From NCBI GenBank assembly GCA_902476295.1, contig CABSDC010000005.1:4473-68472 (forward strand): a DNA stretch of 64,000 nucleotides, in the 5' to 3' direction. This document shows, piece after piece, positions 9,501 through 17,972 of this stretch (positions within the stretch are counted from its first letter, which is position 1; each line of letters starts with the position of its first letter). A program made the translations under genes and the position numbers. The stretch is from SFTJ01 sp905210415. GTDB lineage: Bacteria; Bacteroidota; Bacteroidia; Bacteroidales; Muribaculaceae. Under the pieces are notes generated by a model. It was not told the DNA's origin. It saw only the letters and a list, made by a program, of their open reading frames with translations, and did not search any database.

Positions 9501-9999
9501 ATGTCTTCACCACATCGCCACTTGCGCTTATCTCATTGGTCGCTTTTACGATTTCAACATCAGCCTCATCAGCTTCTTCCGAAAGAAAATAATATCCTGC
9601 AGTGGAATAAGGATGCTGCACCTGCTGATACGTAATGTTTCGTCCGGCCTTCCATGTAATTGGGCCTTGAGCATAGAAGTATATCGCGTTCTTGTCGCGC
9701 AGCACCTGCACCTGTGGCACATCATCCACATAGGCGCTGCGTGTGAGCACTTCCGGTATTGGCGCACCGCCATAACCATAGATTCTCAATTTGCTGATGT
9801 CGGAAAAGCCCCACTTGCGGGCATCGCTCTGCGTGATTTTATACACACCCGACTCCGACACTTTTATCTTCACCCATTTGCCTTGGGCCAAGCGCGATTG
9901 CTCGGCATATATGCTCGTATCAAATGCCATGCAGCATGCTCCATAGGCCAATGCAAAAAACATCAGCACCGCATGTCGCAATATATATCTGTTCGTCAT
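6580..9999 (-). CDS. PorU-like T9SS C25-family peptidase (first paralog)
   Basis: An 1139-residue secreted protein of the PorU type, the gingipain-like (C25) sortase that removes T9SS C-terminal signals at the cell surface. A signal peptide covers about 1-25. The N-terminal domain begins with SRLAQGKWVKIKVSESGVYKI. The catalytic pair appears to be H644 in YIGHAN and C677 in AATCEFSRFD; the spacing of 33 residues equals that of gingipain RgpB (H211, C244). A C-terminal beta-sandwich with NPAIEDAVFYLKHN and WDLCDKSGGRVPRGIYVYR recalls T9SS/FlgD-like domains. A second, co-linear PorU-like gene lies in inverted orientation at 14391-17804. This copy has the more familiar ATCEF active-site context, but the other copy is next to porV. 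Which is the housekeeping sortase cannot be settled here. Confidence 0.85.
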   Translation of the reverse strand: MTNRYILRHAVLMFFALAYGACCMAFDTSIYAEQSRLAQGKWVKIKVSESGVYKITQSDARKWGFSDISKLRIYGYGGAPIPEVLTRSAYVDDVPQVQVLRDKNAIYFYAQGPITWKAGRNITYQQVQHPYSTAGYYFLSEEADEADVEIVKATNEISASGDVVKTFTDRLYHEKELMTASESGRQLLGEDFRFNSNQTFKFKIPDYVSGSDVNVLTSFGAHSQGGGASRLSFKYNGTQLGANSKSDMIDEVNSQYTHIVMTSSLKTFSLNNTDNFSYSIGLQYGGTLSVARLDYITVNYLRQLKLVNGKLSFRYNASKPVALCMDGATDNTMVWDVTDVKNIYAMNLTKTDDGVAFAPCAMGEREYVAFDTSVSLPTPEYVGVVKNQNVHGEQVPDMIIISPKEFVAQARRVASLHETNDGMRVLVLDSETVYNEFSSGMPDAMSYRNLCKMFYDRGIDSEGHKLKYLLLFGRGTYDNRQLTDVVRANSYPMLLTYQSEESSNEYTSYTADDLFVFLEDNAGGNIVNAKLSIAVGRMPVKSVEEARTVVDKLYKYVNGVDYGAWKSVATIVADDQNNSEHVRQAESVIKLYSENGAADMQFNKIYIDAYDNASSGGSRVCQVGRDKLYKQFDEGMMWLGYIGHANPTSWTGEHLLTWYDINNFYNKRWPFLFAATCEFSRFDADAVSGGEIMYLNGNGGVIAELSATRIAYIPNNGTLNDAIAKYAFSHDADGKRYTIGEFVRRGKNDVVDDNRLRYTLFGDPAMRLRMPEYKVRLEAINGHAIDDNLPTFQARQTLTFSGSIVDGSGAEVTDFNGNIVSTLYDAEQSVVTLGYGEDGSQYPFQDRSNKLALVTDSVKNGKFSVKVTIPSELSASSFDNYSPARMCMYAYCAASGAEAVGSNDEFYIYGYDETIETDSDGPEIRSFALNSENFKDGDNVNESPLVIASIFDKDGINFSSGGIGHDITLQLDGKETHSDVSSYFTPVYDKDGNAGTISYPLSGLEEGEHTLRLKVWDVFNNSSEKTISFNVVKGLKPEIYDVYTTANPAIEDAVFYLKHNRPDALLTITLQVYDLMGKEVWSVSQTGKSDLYTSFPITWDLCDKSGGRVPRGIYVYRASISTDGEQYTTKSKKLAVAGG

Positions 10000-10090
10000 A
10001 AAAATCTACTTTTCCGTTTTAGATTGTTTTCTTATACAAGAATCATAGCAACGCACTCGCGCCACTATACATTTTATCATATTCTAAACG

Positions 10091-10098
10091 CAAATATA
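10091..10098 (-). promoter_or_regulatory. -7 box (TATATTTG) upstream of first porU-like gene
   Basis: On the minus strand TATATTTG fits TAnnTTTG and lies about 92 bp before the start at 9999. No convincing TTTG is found 19-21 bp upstream. The divergent gap 10000-10255 holds nothing else I can name; a plus-strand promoter for the hexosaminidase gene is expected there but not clear. Confidence 0.45.
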
Positions 10099-10255
10099 CC
10101 TTAATTATTGCAAATTTTCAGTCTCTTACACAGTCTTTTTTATCCATCATTTGCCCACAAGCATTTTTTTTCATAACTTTCACAAATAATTCACGAATAC
10201 CTCTTTTTCCTATAACCAGAAACAAAAAATATAACCATAAACAAAAATTCAATTC

Positions 10256-12822
10256 ATGAACAAAATCTATTTCCTATGGTCGTTATTGGTTGCCGGCATG
10301 ATGCTGTCGCCAAGCGCAAGCGCGCAAGACAACGACTTCGACTTAAACTCACAACGCTCTGAGAAGCAGGACGTGCTGCCCGTATCAGGCAAAAAGATTG
10401 ATCATCACGGCTTGGTGATCAACCCTACTCCACAACAAATAGAAGTATCGCAAACCGATCGCCTCAACGCTTCGCAAGGCTTTAGCATCAAGGACAGCCA
10501 AAAAAAATTCTCTCAACACCTCGTTCAAGCAGGCATTAAACAAAACGCTAAGGGCTGTCGCCTCACCATCGATTTCGGCGGAAAAGCGGCTCGTAAAGCC
10601 AACGTGAAAGCCTCATCGGGTGCCTATGCTCTCACAATCAACAAAAAAGGCGCGAGCATCATTGGCTATGACGAGCGTGGCGCTTTCTATGGCATACAGA
10701 CTCTCCGCCAGATTTTGACTTCCGAGATTGCCAAAGACGGCAACATCCCTTATATGACTATCAACGACTTTGCCGACCTGCCCAACCGCGGCGTTGTAGA
10801 AGGTTTCTATGGAACCCCTTGGTCGCATGAGGTGAGATTGTCACTCATCGATTTCTACGGAAAATTCAAGATGTGCACCTATCTCTACGGCCCTAAAGAC
10901 GACCCATATCACAGCTGCCCTAATTGGCGCTTGCCTTATCCAGAAAAAGAAGCCAGACAAATCAAGGAGCTCGTTGATGCTTGTCGCCGCAACTACGTTG
11001 ACTTCGTGTGGGCTATCCACCCAGGACAAGACATCAAGTGGAACGAGGAAGACTATAAGAACCTCGTGAACAAATTCAATATGATGTACGACCTTGGCGT
11101 GCGTTCTTTCGCTATCTTCTTCGACGACATCTCGGGCGAAGGCACCAATCCTGTGAAGCAAGTTGACCTGCTCAACCGTCTCACCAAAGATTTCGTTGAG
11201 GCAAAGGGCGACGTGGCAGGCCTCACCGTATGCCCTACCGACTACTCTCGCCTTTGGGCAAACCCTACTCCTCAAGGCAGTTTGGCAATCTACGGCAACA
11301 CTCTGCTTCCTTCCATCAAAGTGTTCTGGACTGGCGATGTGGTTTGCAGCGACCTCACCGCCGACACTATGAACTGGCTCAATAGCCGCATCAAGCGCCC
11401 AGGTTACTATTGGTGGAACTTCCCTGTTACCGACTATGCTCGCCACATTATTATGCAAGGTCCTACTTACGGTCTCGACACTACCCTGTCTGCCAACGAC
11501 CTCTGCGGACTTGTGAGCAACCCTATGGAGCACGGCGAAGCATCAAAACTCGCCCTCTATGGCGTGGCCGACTATGCTTGGAACATCGCAAAATACAATG
11601 CCCTCGACAACTGGGAACGCGGCTTATACGAACTCACTCCTGAGGCTCACGACGCTTATCGCACCTTCGCAATTCACTCTTGCGACACCGAGACCGGCTA
11701 CCGTCGCGACGAATCTTGGGAAACTACCACTTTTGATATCGACAACTACACCCCAGCCCAATACGACGCCCTGAAGAAAGAATTTGAAAAAGTGTCGCGC
11801 GTTGAAGCCACAATGAAGAAAGATTGCACAAATCAACTACTTCTCAAGGAATTGGTGCCATGGCTAGAGCAATTCACCATGCTCGGCAAAAGAGGTTTGG
11901 CTGCGCTTGAATTAATCAAGCTGTATGACAACGGCGATTTCGCTGCATTCTGGGAAAAATATGTGAGCAACAAAATGTCTACCGACGAGCAAAAGGCATA
12001 CGAAGCGCACAAGTGTGGCACTATGAAGCTTCAACCATTCTACGAAAACACCATGGATCGCCTCGCCGACAAATTCTTCCATACCCTTACATCTCAACAA
12101 CCTACAACGCTCAAGGGCGTAGGTTCGTTCCCTACCCTTCGCACCACACAAAGCAAACTGATGTTTGATGGAGACACAGCCACATATTATCACTCTGGCA
12201 AGGCTCAAAGCCGCGAAGGTGGCGAATGGTTTGGCGCTGACCTCGGCTCTGTGAAAGACGTTTGGGAAATAAACATACAACAAGGCCGCAACTCTATCGA
12301 CGACGTCGACTATTTCGACCACGCCTGCCTTGAATACTCCACCGATGGCAAAGCATGGAATACCCTTATCGCCAACATGCAGAAGCAATACGACATCCAC
12401 TGGCAAGGCGAATCAGTGAAAGCTCGCTATGTGCGTGTACGCAAATTACCTTCTGAGAAGACCAACTGGGTGGCTGTGCGAATATTCGAAGTTAACCCTC
12501 CAAAGCAGGCAGCCCTCAACTTCAGCATCATCGCCGACGATGCAAACGCTGCCCTGAAGGCTTTCGACAATCACCCCGGCACATCTTACACCAACACTGG
12601 CGCATTGTCGTTCACCATTCCTGCCGGTACAAAGGATACACAATTCTTGCTAAATTGAACCCTGGAGCGCCAGTTGTAATCTCGCAACTCGACGTCAAGG
12701 GCAACATGATTGAAAAGCAAGAAGTTGCAAGCCCATTCATCAAAATCGCTGTTGCCAACGGAGCTCGTACGATTAAGGTTGATGGCAAAATCGAATTATA
12801 TGAGGTGACACCTGCTAAGTAA
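10256..12822 (+). pseudogene. GH84 beta-N-acetylglucosaminidase, frameshifted near its C-terminus
   Basis: The first frame gives 800 residues (10256-12658). It has a signal peptide (1-24), an N-terminal alpha/beta domain (about 45-165), a GH84 barrel starting at RGVVEGFYGTPW (about 181) and the catalytic Asp pair D290-D291 in AIFFDDISG. A helical region follows, then an F5/8 type C (CBM32-like) module (VGSFPTLRTTQSKLMFDGDTATYY). The enzyme removes terminal beta-GlcNAc with substrate assistance, as in Bacteroides BT_4395, and would act on host glycans in the periplasm or at the surface. The frame stops early at 12656-12658, but the -1 frame continues with GYTILAKLNPGAPVVISQLD and further to TAA at 12820-12822. 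Restoring one base near the ACAAAGG at 12634-12642 would give about 855 residues. The catalytic part is intact, so the product may still work. Confidence 0.85.
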
Positions 12823-12844
12823 CACATCATCAATAAATACTCCT

Positions 12845-12880
12845 AAGGGCTGTGCCACATCACATTCTGGCACAGCCCTT
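12845..12880 (+). terminator. Terminator after GH84 gene
   Basis: A perfect 13-bp stem (12845-12857 with 12868-12880) with a 10-nt loop lies 22 bp after the downstream-frame stop at 12822. Its position supports 12822, not 12658, as the real end of the gene. The T run after it is poor. Confidence 0.7.
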
Positions 12881-12968
12881 ACTGTATTTCCTGACCAAGC
12901 CATTCGTTGTCAACCGTGCAGCGCTCGAAAAATCAACGGTTATCAGCACATTTTACATAATTTTTTTT

Positions 12969-12976
12969 TATCTTTG
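12969..12976 (+). promoter_or_regulatory. -7 box (TATCTTTG) of rex
   Basis: TATCTTTG matches TAnnTTTG and lies 62 bp before the rex start. The -33 region is not a clear TTTG. An interrupted inverted repeat, CCTAT (12991-12995) with ATAGG (13003-13007), lies just downstream in the presumed leader. Confidence 0.5.
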
Positions 12977-13038
12977 CGTAATGTTTATAGCCTATCACCA
13001 TCATAGGTTATCATCATATGAATTTGTTTCATTGACCA

Positions 13039-13701
13039 ATGCAGAAGACCGACACAAACCATATAGCAAAATCGTTACTACCAGAGCCTACGCTCCGGCG
13101 GCTGCCCTGGTATTTGGCTTATGTCGCCCAATTGAAAAACAAAGGTGTGGAATTTGTGTCATCAACTCAAATATCAAAGGAGATTTGCGTCGACGCATCA
13201 CAAATAGCTAAAGACCTATCTTTCATCAACATAAAAGGTAAGACACGCATTGGTTATGAGGTGGCTCAACTCGAAAAACAATTGACCGATTTCCTCGGTT
13301 TCAAGAAAAGCCACAATGCATTTATGATTGGCGTTGGCAGCCTTGGCGGCGCGCTTCTGCAAGACTGCGGTCTGATGCAATACGGGCTAAACATTGTGGC
13401 CGGCTTCGACATCGACCCTAACATCGTGGGCAAATCACTCAACGGCATACACGTGTTTCACATCGACAAACTTGCCGAACAGCAAAAAATGCTTAAAGCA
13501 TCGATTGCCGTGCTTGCTGTACCTGTAGAATATGCGCAACAAGTCACCGACAAGATTATCGACTCTGGCATTACCGCAATCTGGAATTTCACGCCTTTCC
13601 GCATAAAGCCAAACGAAAAAATCGTGGTGCAGAACACATCAATATATGCACACTTGGCGCTGATGTACAACCGTATGGATGAAAACAATTCTAACGGCTA
13701 A
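13039..13701 (+). CDS. rex: Redox-sensing transcriptional repressor Rex
   Basis: A 220-residue protein matching Rex, the dimeric repressor that senses the NADH/NAD+ ratio and controls fermentation and respiration genes. The N-terminal winged-helix part has the typical LLPEPTLRRLPWYLAYV (about 14-30) and SSTQISKEICVDASQIAKDLSFI (about 41-63). The Rossmann domain has the nucleotide loop MIGVGSLGGALL (about 95-106), AGFDIDP (about 119-125) and the NFTPF motif near 191. The length is close to the usual 210. It has its own -7 box upstream. Targets cannot be assigned with certainty; the nqr operon 44 kb away is a reasonable candidate because it uses NADH, but I found only half-site-like sequences there. 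Confidence 0.93.
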   Translation: MQKTDTNHIAKSLLPEPTLRRLPWYLAYVAQLKNKGVEFVSSTQISKEICVDASQIAKDLSFINIKGKTRIGYEVAQLEKQLTDFLGFKKSHNAFMIGVGSLGGALLQDCGLMQYGLNIVAGFDIDPNIVGKSLNGIHVFHIDKLAEQQKMLKASIAVLAVPVEYAQQVTDKIIDSGITAIWNFTPFRIKPNEKIVVQNTSIYAHLALMYNRMDENNSNG

Positions 13702-13773
13702 CCGCATTGTGTCGTCACCGATATCAATCTTCACGCTTTTTATACTTATAACTACGATATATCATATTATAAA

Positions 13774-14334
13774 ATGAAAATAATAGCACTCTACGATAAC
13801 TACGAGCCTCAGCAATTTGATGGCAAGGTATACCTTATGGCCGACTCTTCGCTCGCAAAAAGCGGCAAGCCATGGTTCCTTCCTGAGTTTGCTCTAGAAT
13901 TCACATATCACACTCACCTTGTGATTCGCATCGGGCGACTTGGCAAAAACATCGCACGCCGATTTGCCCACCGATATGTTGACGCCGTCACAGTGGGCGC
14001 CACCGTCACTGCCTGCGGCATAGCTGACAATGCCATAGCCAAAGCATTCGACGGCGCAGCCATGATTGGCGATTTCCTCCCAATAGAGCAAATCAGCGAC
14101 CTCAACGAAATCAACGCATCGCTCGCCAACGGCGACATCGTCACCACATACCAGTCAAGCCAAATGGCATGCCACATTGATGAAATCATAGAATATGTGA
14201 GCAAATACTTCACATTGAAAATCGGCGACATCATCTACACCGGTTTTGGCGACAACTCCACACCACTGGCTATCGGACAACATCTAACAGGCTCAATCAA
14301 CGGAGAAAACGTGCTTGATATCAAAATCAAGTGA
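13774..14334 (+). CDS. Fumarylacetoacetate hydrolase-family protein with altered metal site
   Basis: A 186-residue protein with the FAH fold signature: PWFLPEFALEFTYHTHLVIRIGRLGKNI (residues about 30-58), FAHRYVDAVTVG, AKAFDGAAMIGDFLP and YFTLKIGDIIYTGF. Active family members hydrolyse or decarboxylate acylpyruvates with Mg2+ or Mn2+ held by a Glu-x-Glu pair and a later Asp. Here the usual HYExE is replaced by TYHTH and the Asp-containing segment after AVTVG reads ATVTACG, so all three usual ligands appear lost. A short stretch usually present before AKAFDG is also missing. It may be non-catalytic or bind a different metal. It lies between rex and the second porU-like gene, 72 bp after rex. 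Confidence 0.75.
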   Translation: MKIIALYDNYEPQQFDGKVYLMADSSLAKSGKPWFLPEFALEFTYHTHLVIRIGRLGKNIARRFAHRYVDAVTVGATVTACGIADNAIAKAFDGAAMIGDFLPIEQISDLNEINASLANGDIVTTYQSSQMACHIDEIIEYVSKYFTLKIGDIIYTGFGDNSTPLAIGQHLTGSINGENVLDIKIK

Positions 14335-14390
14335 CAAACCCTACCACAATTATATTTAGACAACCATAAAAAACTGGAAAATTAAGATCT

Positions 14391-17300
14391 ATGAAAAAGG
14401 CTTATAAATATATATTTCTTGCTTTAGCATTATGTTCGCAACTGGCGGCTTCGGCATTCAGCAGCAACAAGTATGCAAGCACATCGCGCCTCGCAAGCGG
14501 CAAATGGGTGAAAATAGCGTTAACCAAAAGCGGCATGTATCAAATCACATACGACCAACTTGCCGAAATGGGTTTTTCCGACCCAAGCAAAGTGAAGGTC
14601 TATGGTCATGGCGGCTCGCTGATGTCGGAATTGCTCGACGGTAATGCCATCGACGATTTGCAACAAGTGGCTATCGGCCGTAGCAACAACAAGATATATT
14701 TCTACGCTAATGGCCTGGTGAAGATGACGCTAAACACCAACAAGAAGATGCCAGCATACACCCGCACTATCAACCATTATGCCAACAAAGCATATTATTT
14801 CCTCACCGAAAACGATGAGAGCGCCAGCGAAATCAAGTATTACTCTACCCCTTCGGCTGGCGGAATATATTATCGCAAAACGAGTCTCGACTACACCTAT
14901 CACGAAAGCGAACTCACAAACCTCGCCAGCACAGGACGCGAATTGTTTGGCGAGTCTATCATACCAGCTTCGGAAGGCAAACCAGTACAATTTGATTACA
15001 CACTAAACGCTCCTGCCGAAGACTCTACCATCACAGTGCAATGCGCTATCGGAGCAATACCTACCGCCGAAACAAGCATTTCGTGCAAACTAAATGGCGA
15101 CAGCGTGCCTTTCTCAAGCCGCCAAGCCACCATCAACACACTTGCCGGCTTCGACATCTACAAGACCATTTCTCCTGTGGCTGCCATCACTCCGCTTAAT
15201 GCCTCAAGCAGCGGCAAACTATCTATCTCAATTGCCGAACCAGCCAATTTGAGCAAAGCCTATCTCGACTATTTCATCTTGACGTATTTCCACGACAACT
15301 CCATGAATGGCTCACAAATGCGCATGGGATTCAACGACCTTTCGGTATACGATGAGATCACCATTCTCGACGGCGATAAAAACATTCAAGTGTGGAACAT
15401 CACCGATAGCAACAACCCTACCCGCATGCGCCTCACAGCGAAAGAGGAATACGACGAGGACCTTGAGGAAAACATCACCGTTCAAGATTTCTACTACGGA
15501 AGCAATGGCAACGGCGAGTTCATAGCATTCCGTCCTGATGGCTTGCTATACGAAATAGATTCCTACGAAACAGTGAAAAATCAAAATCTGCACGGCGAAG
15601 CCACTCCAGATTTCGTGATTATATGCCCAAGAAACCTGCATCAGCAAGCCGAACGCCTGGCGCAACTGCACCGCGACAAAGACGGTATGCAAGTGCTGGT
15701 TGCTGACCAAGAAGACATCTTCAACGAGTTTTCTTCTGGTACACCCGACGCCACCGCCTACCGCTTGATGCTGAAGATGTTCTACGACCGCGACCCTCAG
15801 AAATTGAAATATCTGTTGATGTTTGGTGGCGGCTATTTCGACAACCGCCAGATTCTTCGCAACAAGGGCGACAATTTCTTGCTCACCTACCAAAGCGTGA
15901 TTGGCTACAACAACTCTCTCACCTACGTTTCCGACGACTACTTTGCACTCCTCAGCGACAATTCCGGCTCAAGCATCACCAGCGATCAATTATGCCTTGG
16001 CGTGGGCCGCTTGCCTGTGATCACCGAAGAAGAAGCACGCGACATTGTTGACAAAATCGCGTCTTACATCGATAACACAGACTATTCCAACTGGCGCAAC
16101 AAGATGATAATCATGGACGAGTTTGGCGATGACAACATCCACACATTCCAAGCCACCAACCTTGAAAATCTCGTTGCCACCACAACGGCCAAAGATCTCG
16201 ACATCAAGCGCCTGCACGTTGCAGCATACACTCTTGTGGAATCAAATGCCAACCCTGTATATGCAAAAGGCAACAAAAACACTTATGCGGCAAAACTGCA
16301 GTTAAGCGACTTCTTAAATGAAGGCGCCCTATATATGACATATATGGGACACGGCGGACCAACAACACTATCTAAAAAGTATGTTTGGCTGACCATCGAC
16401 GTTAAGAACACTCCGCTCACCCGCTTGCCAATCATGAGTATCGCGGCTTGCGACATTGCTAACTACGACAGCAACACTCGCGGTATTGGCGAATATATGA
16501 TTATCACTCCTGGCCACGGATGTATCGCTCTTCTCACTTCTACACGCACTGTGGAAGCCACTGAGAACGACCAAATCAACCGCGACTTCATCAAGGCGCT
16601 ATTTACAACCAAAAGCGACGGTTCAACCCGCACTTTAGGCGAGGCTTATGTTTCTGCAAAATCGGCCTACGGCACTCTGCCTTCTCGCAACAAGATGTGC
16701 TACACGCTATTTGCCGACCCTGCGCTCAAGCCAAACTACCCTAAGTCGTACATCAAGGCAAATACTTTAAACGGAATTGAGGCCAACACGCCTACTGTTT
16801 TGAAACCTATGACCAAAGTGAATATCGAAGCATCGGTTTGCACTGCCGATGGCAACATCGACACCACATTCAATGGTGAGGCAACAATCTCGCTATATGA
16901 TGTGCAAGAGCCCTACAAGGAAGTGGAAGATGCCGGCGTGACCCTGCAAGCATACCACAACCGCCCTCTATTGAGCGAAACCATGGCGAAAGTGGAGAAT
17001 GGCAAATTCACGGCATCTCTGCTCGTGCCAAAGACATGCACTGCCAATGGCAATAACGGTCTCATTAGACTCTACGCTCGCAGCAACGACAACAAGACTC
17101 TTGAAAACGGCAGCATAAGCAACATTTCGTTTGCAGAATACAACGAAGACGACGAAGCAACTATCATCGACAATCAAGCGCCTATAATTGAGAAGATGTA
17201 CATCAACGATGAAACATCTTTTGCCAACGACCTGAATGTCGCCCCCGACTTCACTCTTCACGCACAGATTACCGACGACGTTGCTCTCAGCAATCAAAGC

Positions 17301-17804
17301 CAAACTATCGGCAAGCAAATCTCTCTGGTGCTCGACGGCACGGAATACTACAACGGTGTGCGAGGTTTTACCCGATATGCCAACGATGGTGCGTCAATGA
17401 CAATCAATATGCCTTTGGTTGGAATCAGCGAAGGCTCGCACAATCTCAAAATCACCGTTTACGATGCTGCCGGCAATAGCGCATCCAAGACTATCACTTT
17501 CATTGTTGTGCCATCGCAAGTAGAGGCCACTCTCACCGCAAGCGATAGTCCTGCAAAAGACAAAGTGACATTCTCGTTCACTCACAAATTCGCAAGCGCG
17601 CCTACGCTGAAGATTTTCGTCACAAACGAGAAAAACGAAGTAGTTTGGAGCAAAGCCACTGCCGACGACACCTGCGAATGGGATTTGACCGACAACAACG
17701 GTCAACGACTTCCTGCTGGCGTATATCAATACTACGGCACTGCCATCGCCAACAGCCAAAGCGCAGGCACAAAGATTTCTCAGTTGATTATTCTCGGCGA
17801 ATAA
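14391..17804 (+). CDS. porU: PorU-like T9SS C25-family peptidase (second paralog, beside porV)
   Basis: An 1137-residue protein with a signal peptide (1-23) and the same architecture as the copy at 6580-9999: the N-terminal SRLASGKWVKIALTKSGMYQI, a C25 catalytic region, and a C-terminal beta domain ending WDLTDNNGQRLPAGVYQYY. The predicted catalytic residues are H654 in YMGHGGP and C687 in AACDIANYD, again 33 apart. In T9SS, PorU cleaves the C-terminal signal of cargo on the surface and joins it to A-LPS, working with PorV. The porV gene lies 168 bp downstream but is separated by a strong terminator, so the two are neighbours without an obvious shared transcript. The AACDIAN context differs from the ATCEF form of the other paralog, so specialisation is likely. 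Adjacency to porV favours the porU name. Confidence 0.85.
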   Translation: MKKAYKYIFLALALCSQLAASAFSSNKYASTSRLASGKWVKIALTKSGMYQITYDQLAEMGFSDPSKVKVYGHGGSLMSELLDGNAIDDLQQVAIGRSNNKIYFYANGLVKMTLNTNKKMPAYTRTINHYANKAYYFLTENDESASEIKYYSTPSAGGIYYRKTSLDYTYHESELTNLASTGRELFGESIIPASEGKPVQFDYTLNAPAEDSTITVQCAIGAIPTAETSISCKLNGDSVPFSSRQATINTLAGFDIYKTISPVAAITPLNASSSGKLSISIAEPANLSKAYLDYFILTYFHDNSMNGSQMRMGFNDLSVYDEITILDGDKNIQVWNITDSNNPTRMRLTAKEEYDEDLEENITVQDFYYGSNGNGEFIAFRPDGLLYEIDSYETVKNQNLHGEATPDFVIICPRNLHQQAERLAQLHRDKDGMQVLVADQEDIFNEFSSGTPDATAYRLMLKMFYDRDPQKLKYLLMFGGGYFDNRQILRNKGDNFLLTYQSVIGYNNSLTYVSDDYFALLSDNSGSSITSDQLCLGVGRLPVITEEEARDIVDKIASYIDNTDYSNWRNKMIIMDEFGDDNIHTFQATNLENLVATTTAKDLDIKRLHVAAYTLVESNANPVYAKGNKNTYAAKLQLSDFLNEGALYMTYMGHGGPTTLSKKYVWLTIDVKNTPLTRLPIMSIAACDIANYDSNTRGIGEYMIITPGHGCIALLTSTRTVEATENDQINRDFIKALFTTKSDGSTRTLGEAYVSAKSAYGTLPSRNKMCYTLFADPALKPNYPKSYIKANTLNGIEANTPTVLKPMTKVNIEASVCTADGNIDTTFNGEATISLYDVQEPYKEVEDAGVTLQAYHNRPLLSETMAKVENGKFTASLLVPKTCTANGNNGLIRLYARSNDNKTLENGSISNISFAEYNEDDEATIIDNQAPIIEKMYINDETSFANDLNVAPDFTLHAQITDDVALSNQSQTIGKQISLVLDGTEYYNGVRGFTRYANDGASMTINMPLVGISEGSHNLKITVYDAAGNSASKTITFIVVPSQVEATLTASDSPAKDKVTFSFTHKFASAPTLKIFVTNEKNEVVWSKATADDTCEWDLTDNNGQRLPAGVYQYYGTAIANSQSAGTKISQLIILGE

Positions 17805-17842
17805 TCGCCATGTAACGGCGCTTTCTCTGCCAGCCATCCACA

Positions 17843-17891
17843 AGTTGCTGCACCATCTCACGCATTGTGATGATGCAGCAACTATTTTTTT
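17843..17891 (+). terminator. Terminator between porU and porV
   Basis: A 10-bp stem AGTTGCTGCA (17843-17852) pairs with 17874-17883; an inner CATC/GATG and CAC/GTG part extends it. ATTTTTTT follows at 17884-17891. It implies that porV is transcribed mainly from its own promoter in 17892-17972. Confidence 0.8.
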
Positions 17892-17972
17892 ATCCTCTTT
17901 TAAAGGTCGTGGCACAATAAAAAACGATAAAACAAGTTATTATGATTAGACGTATTTTACAATAGACTGAAA

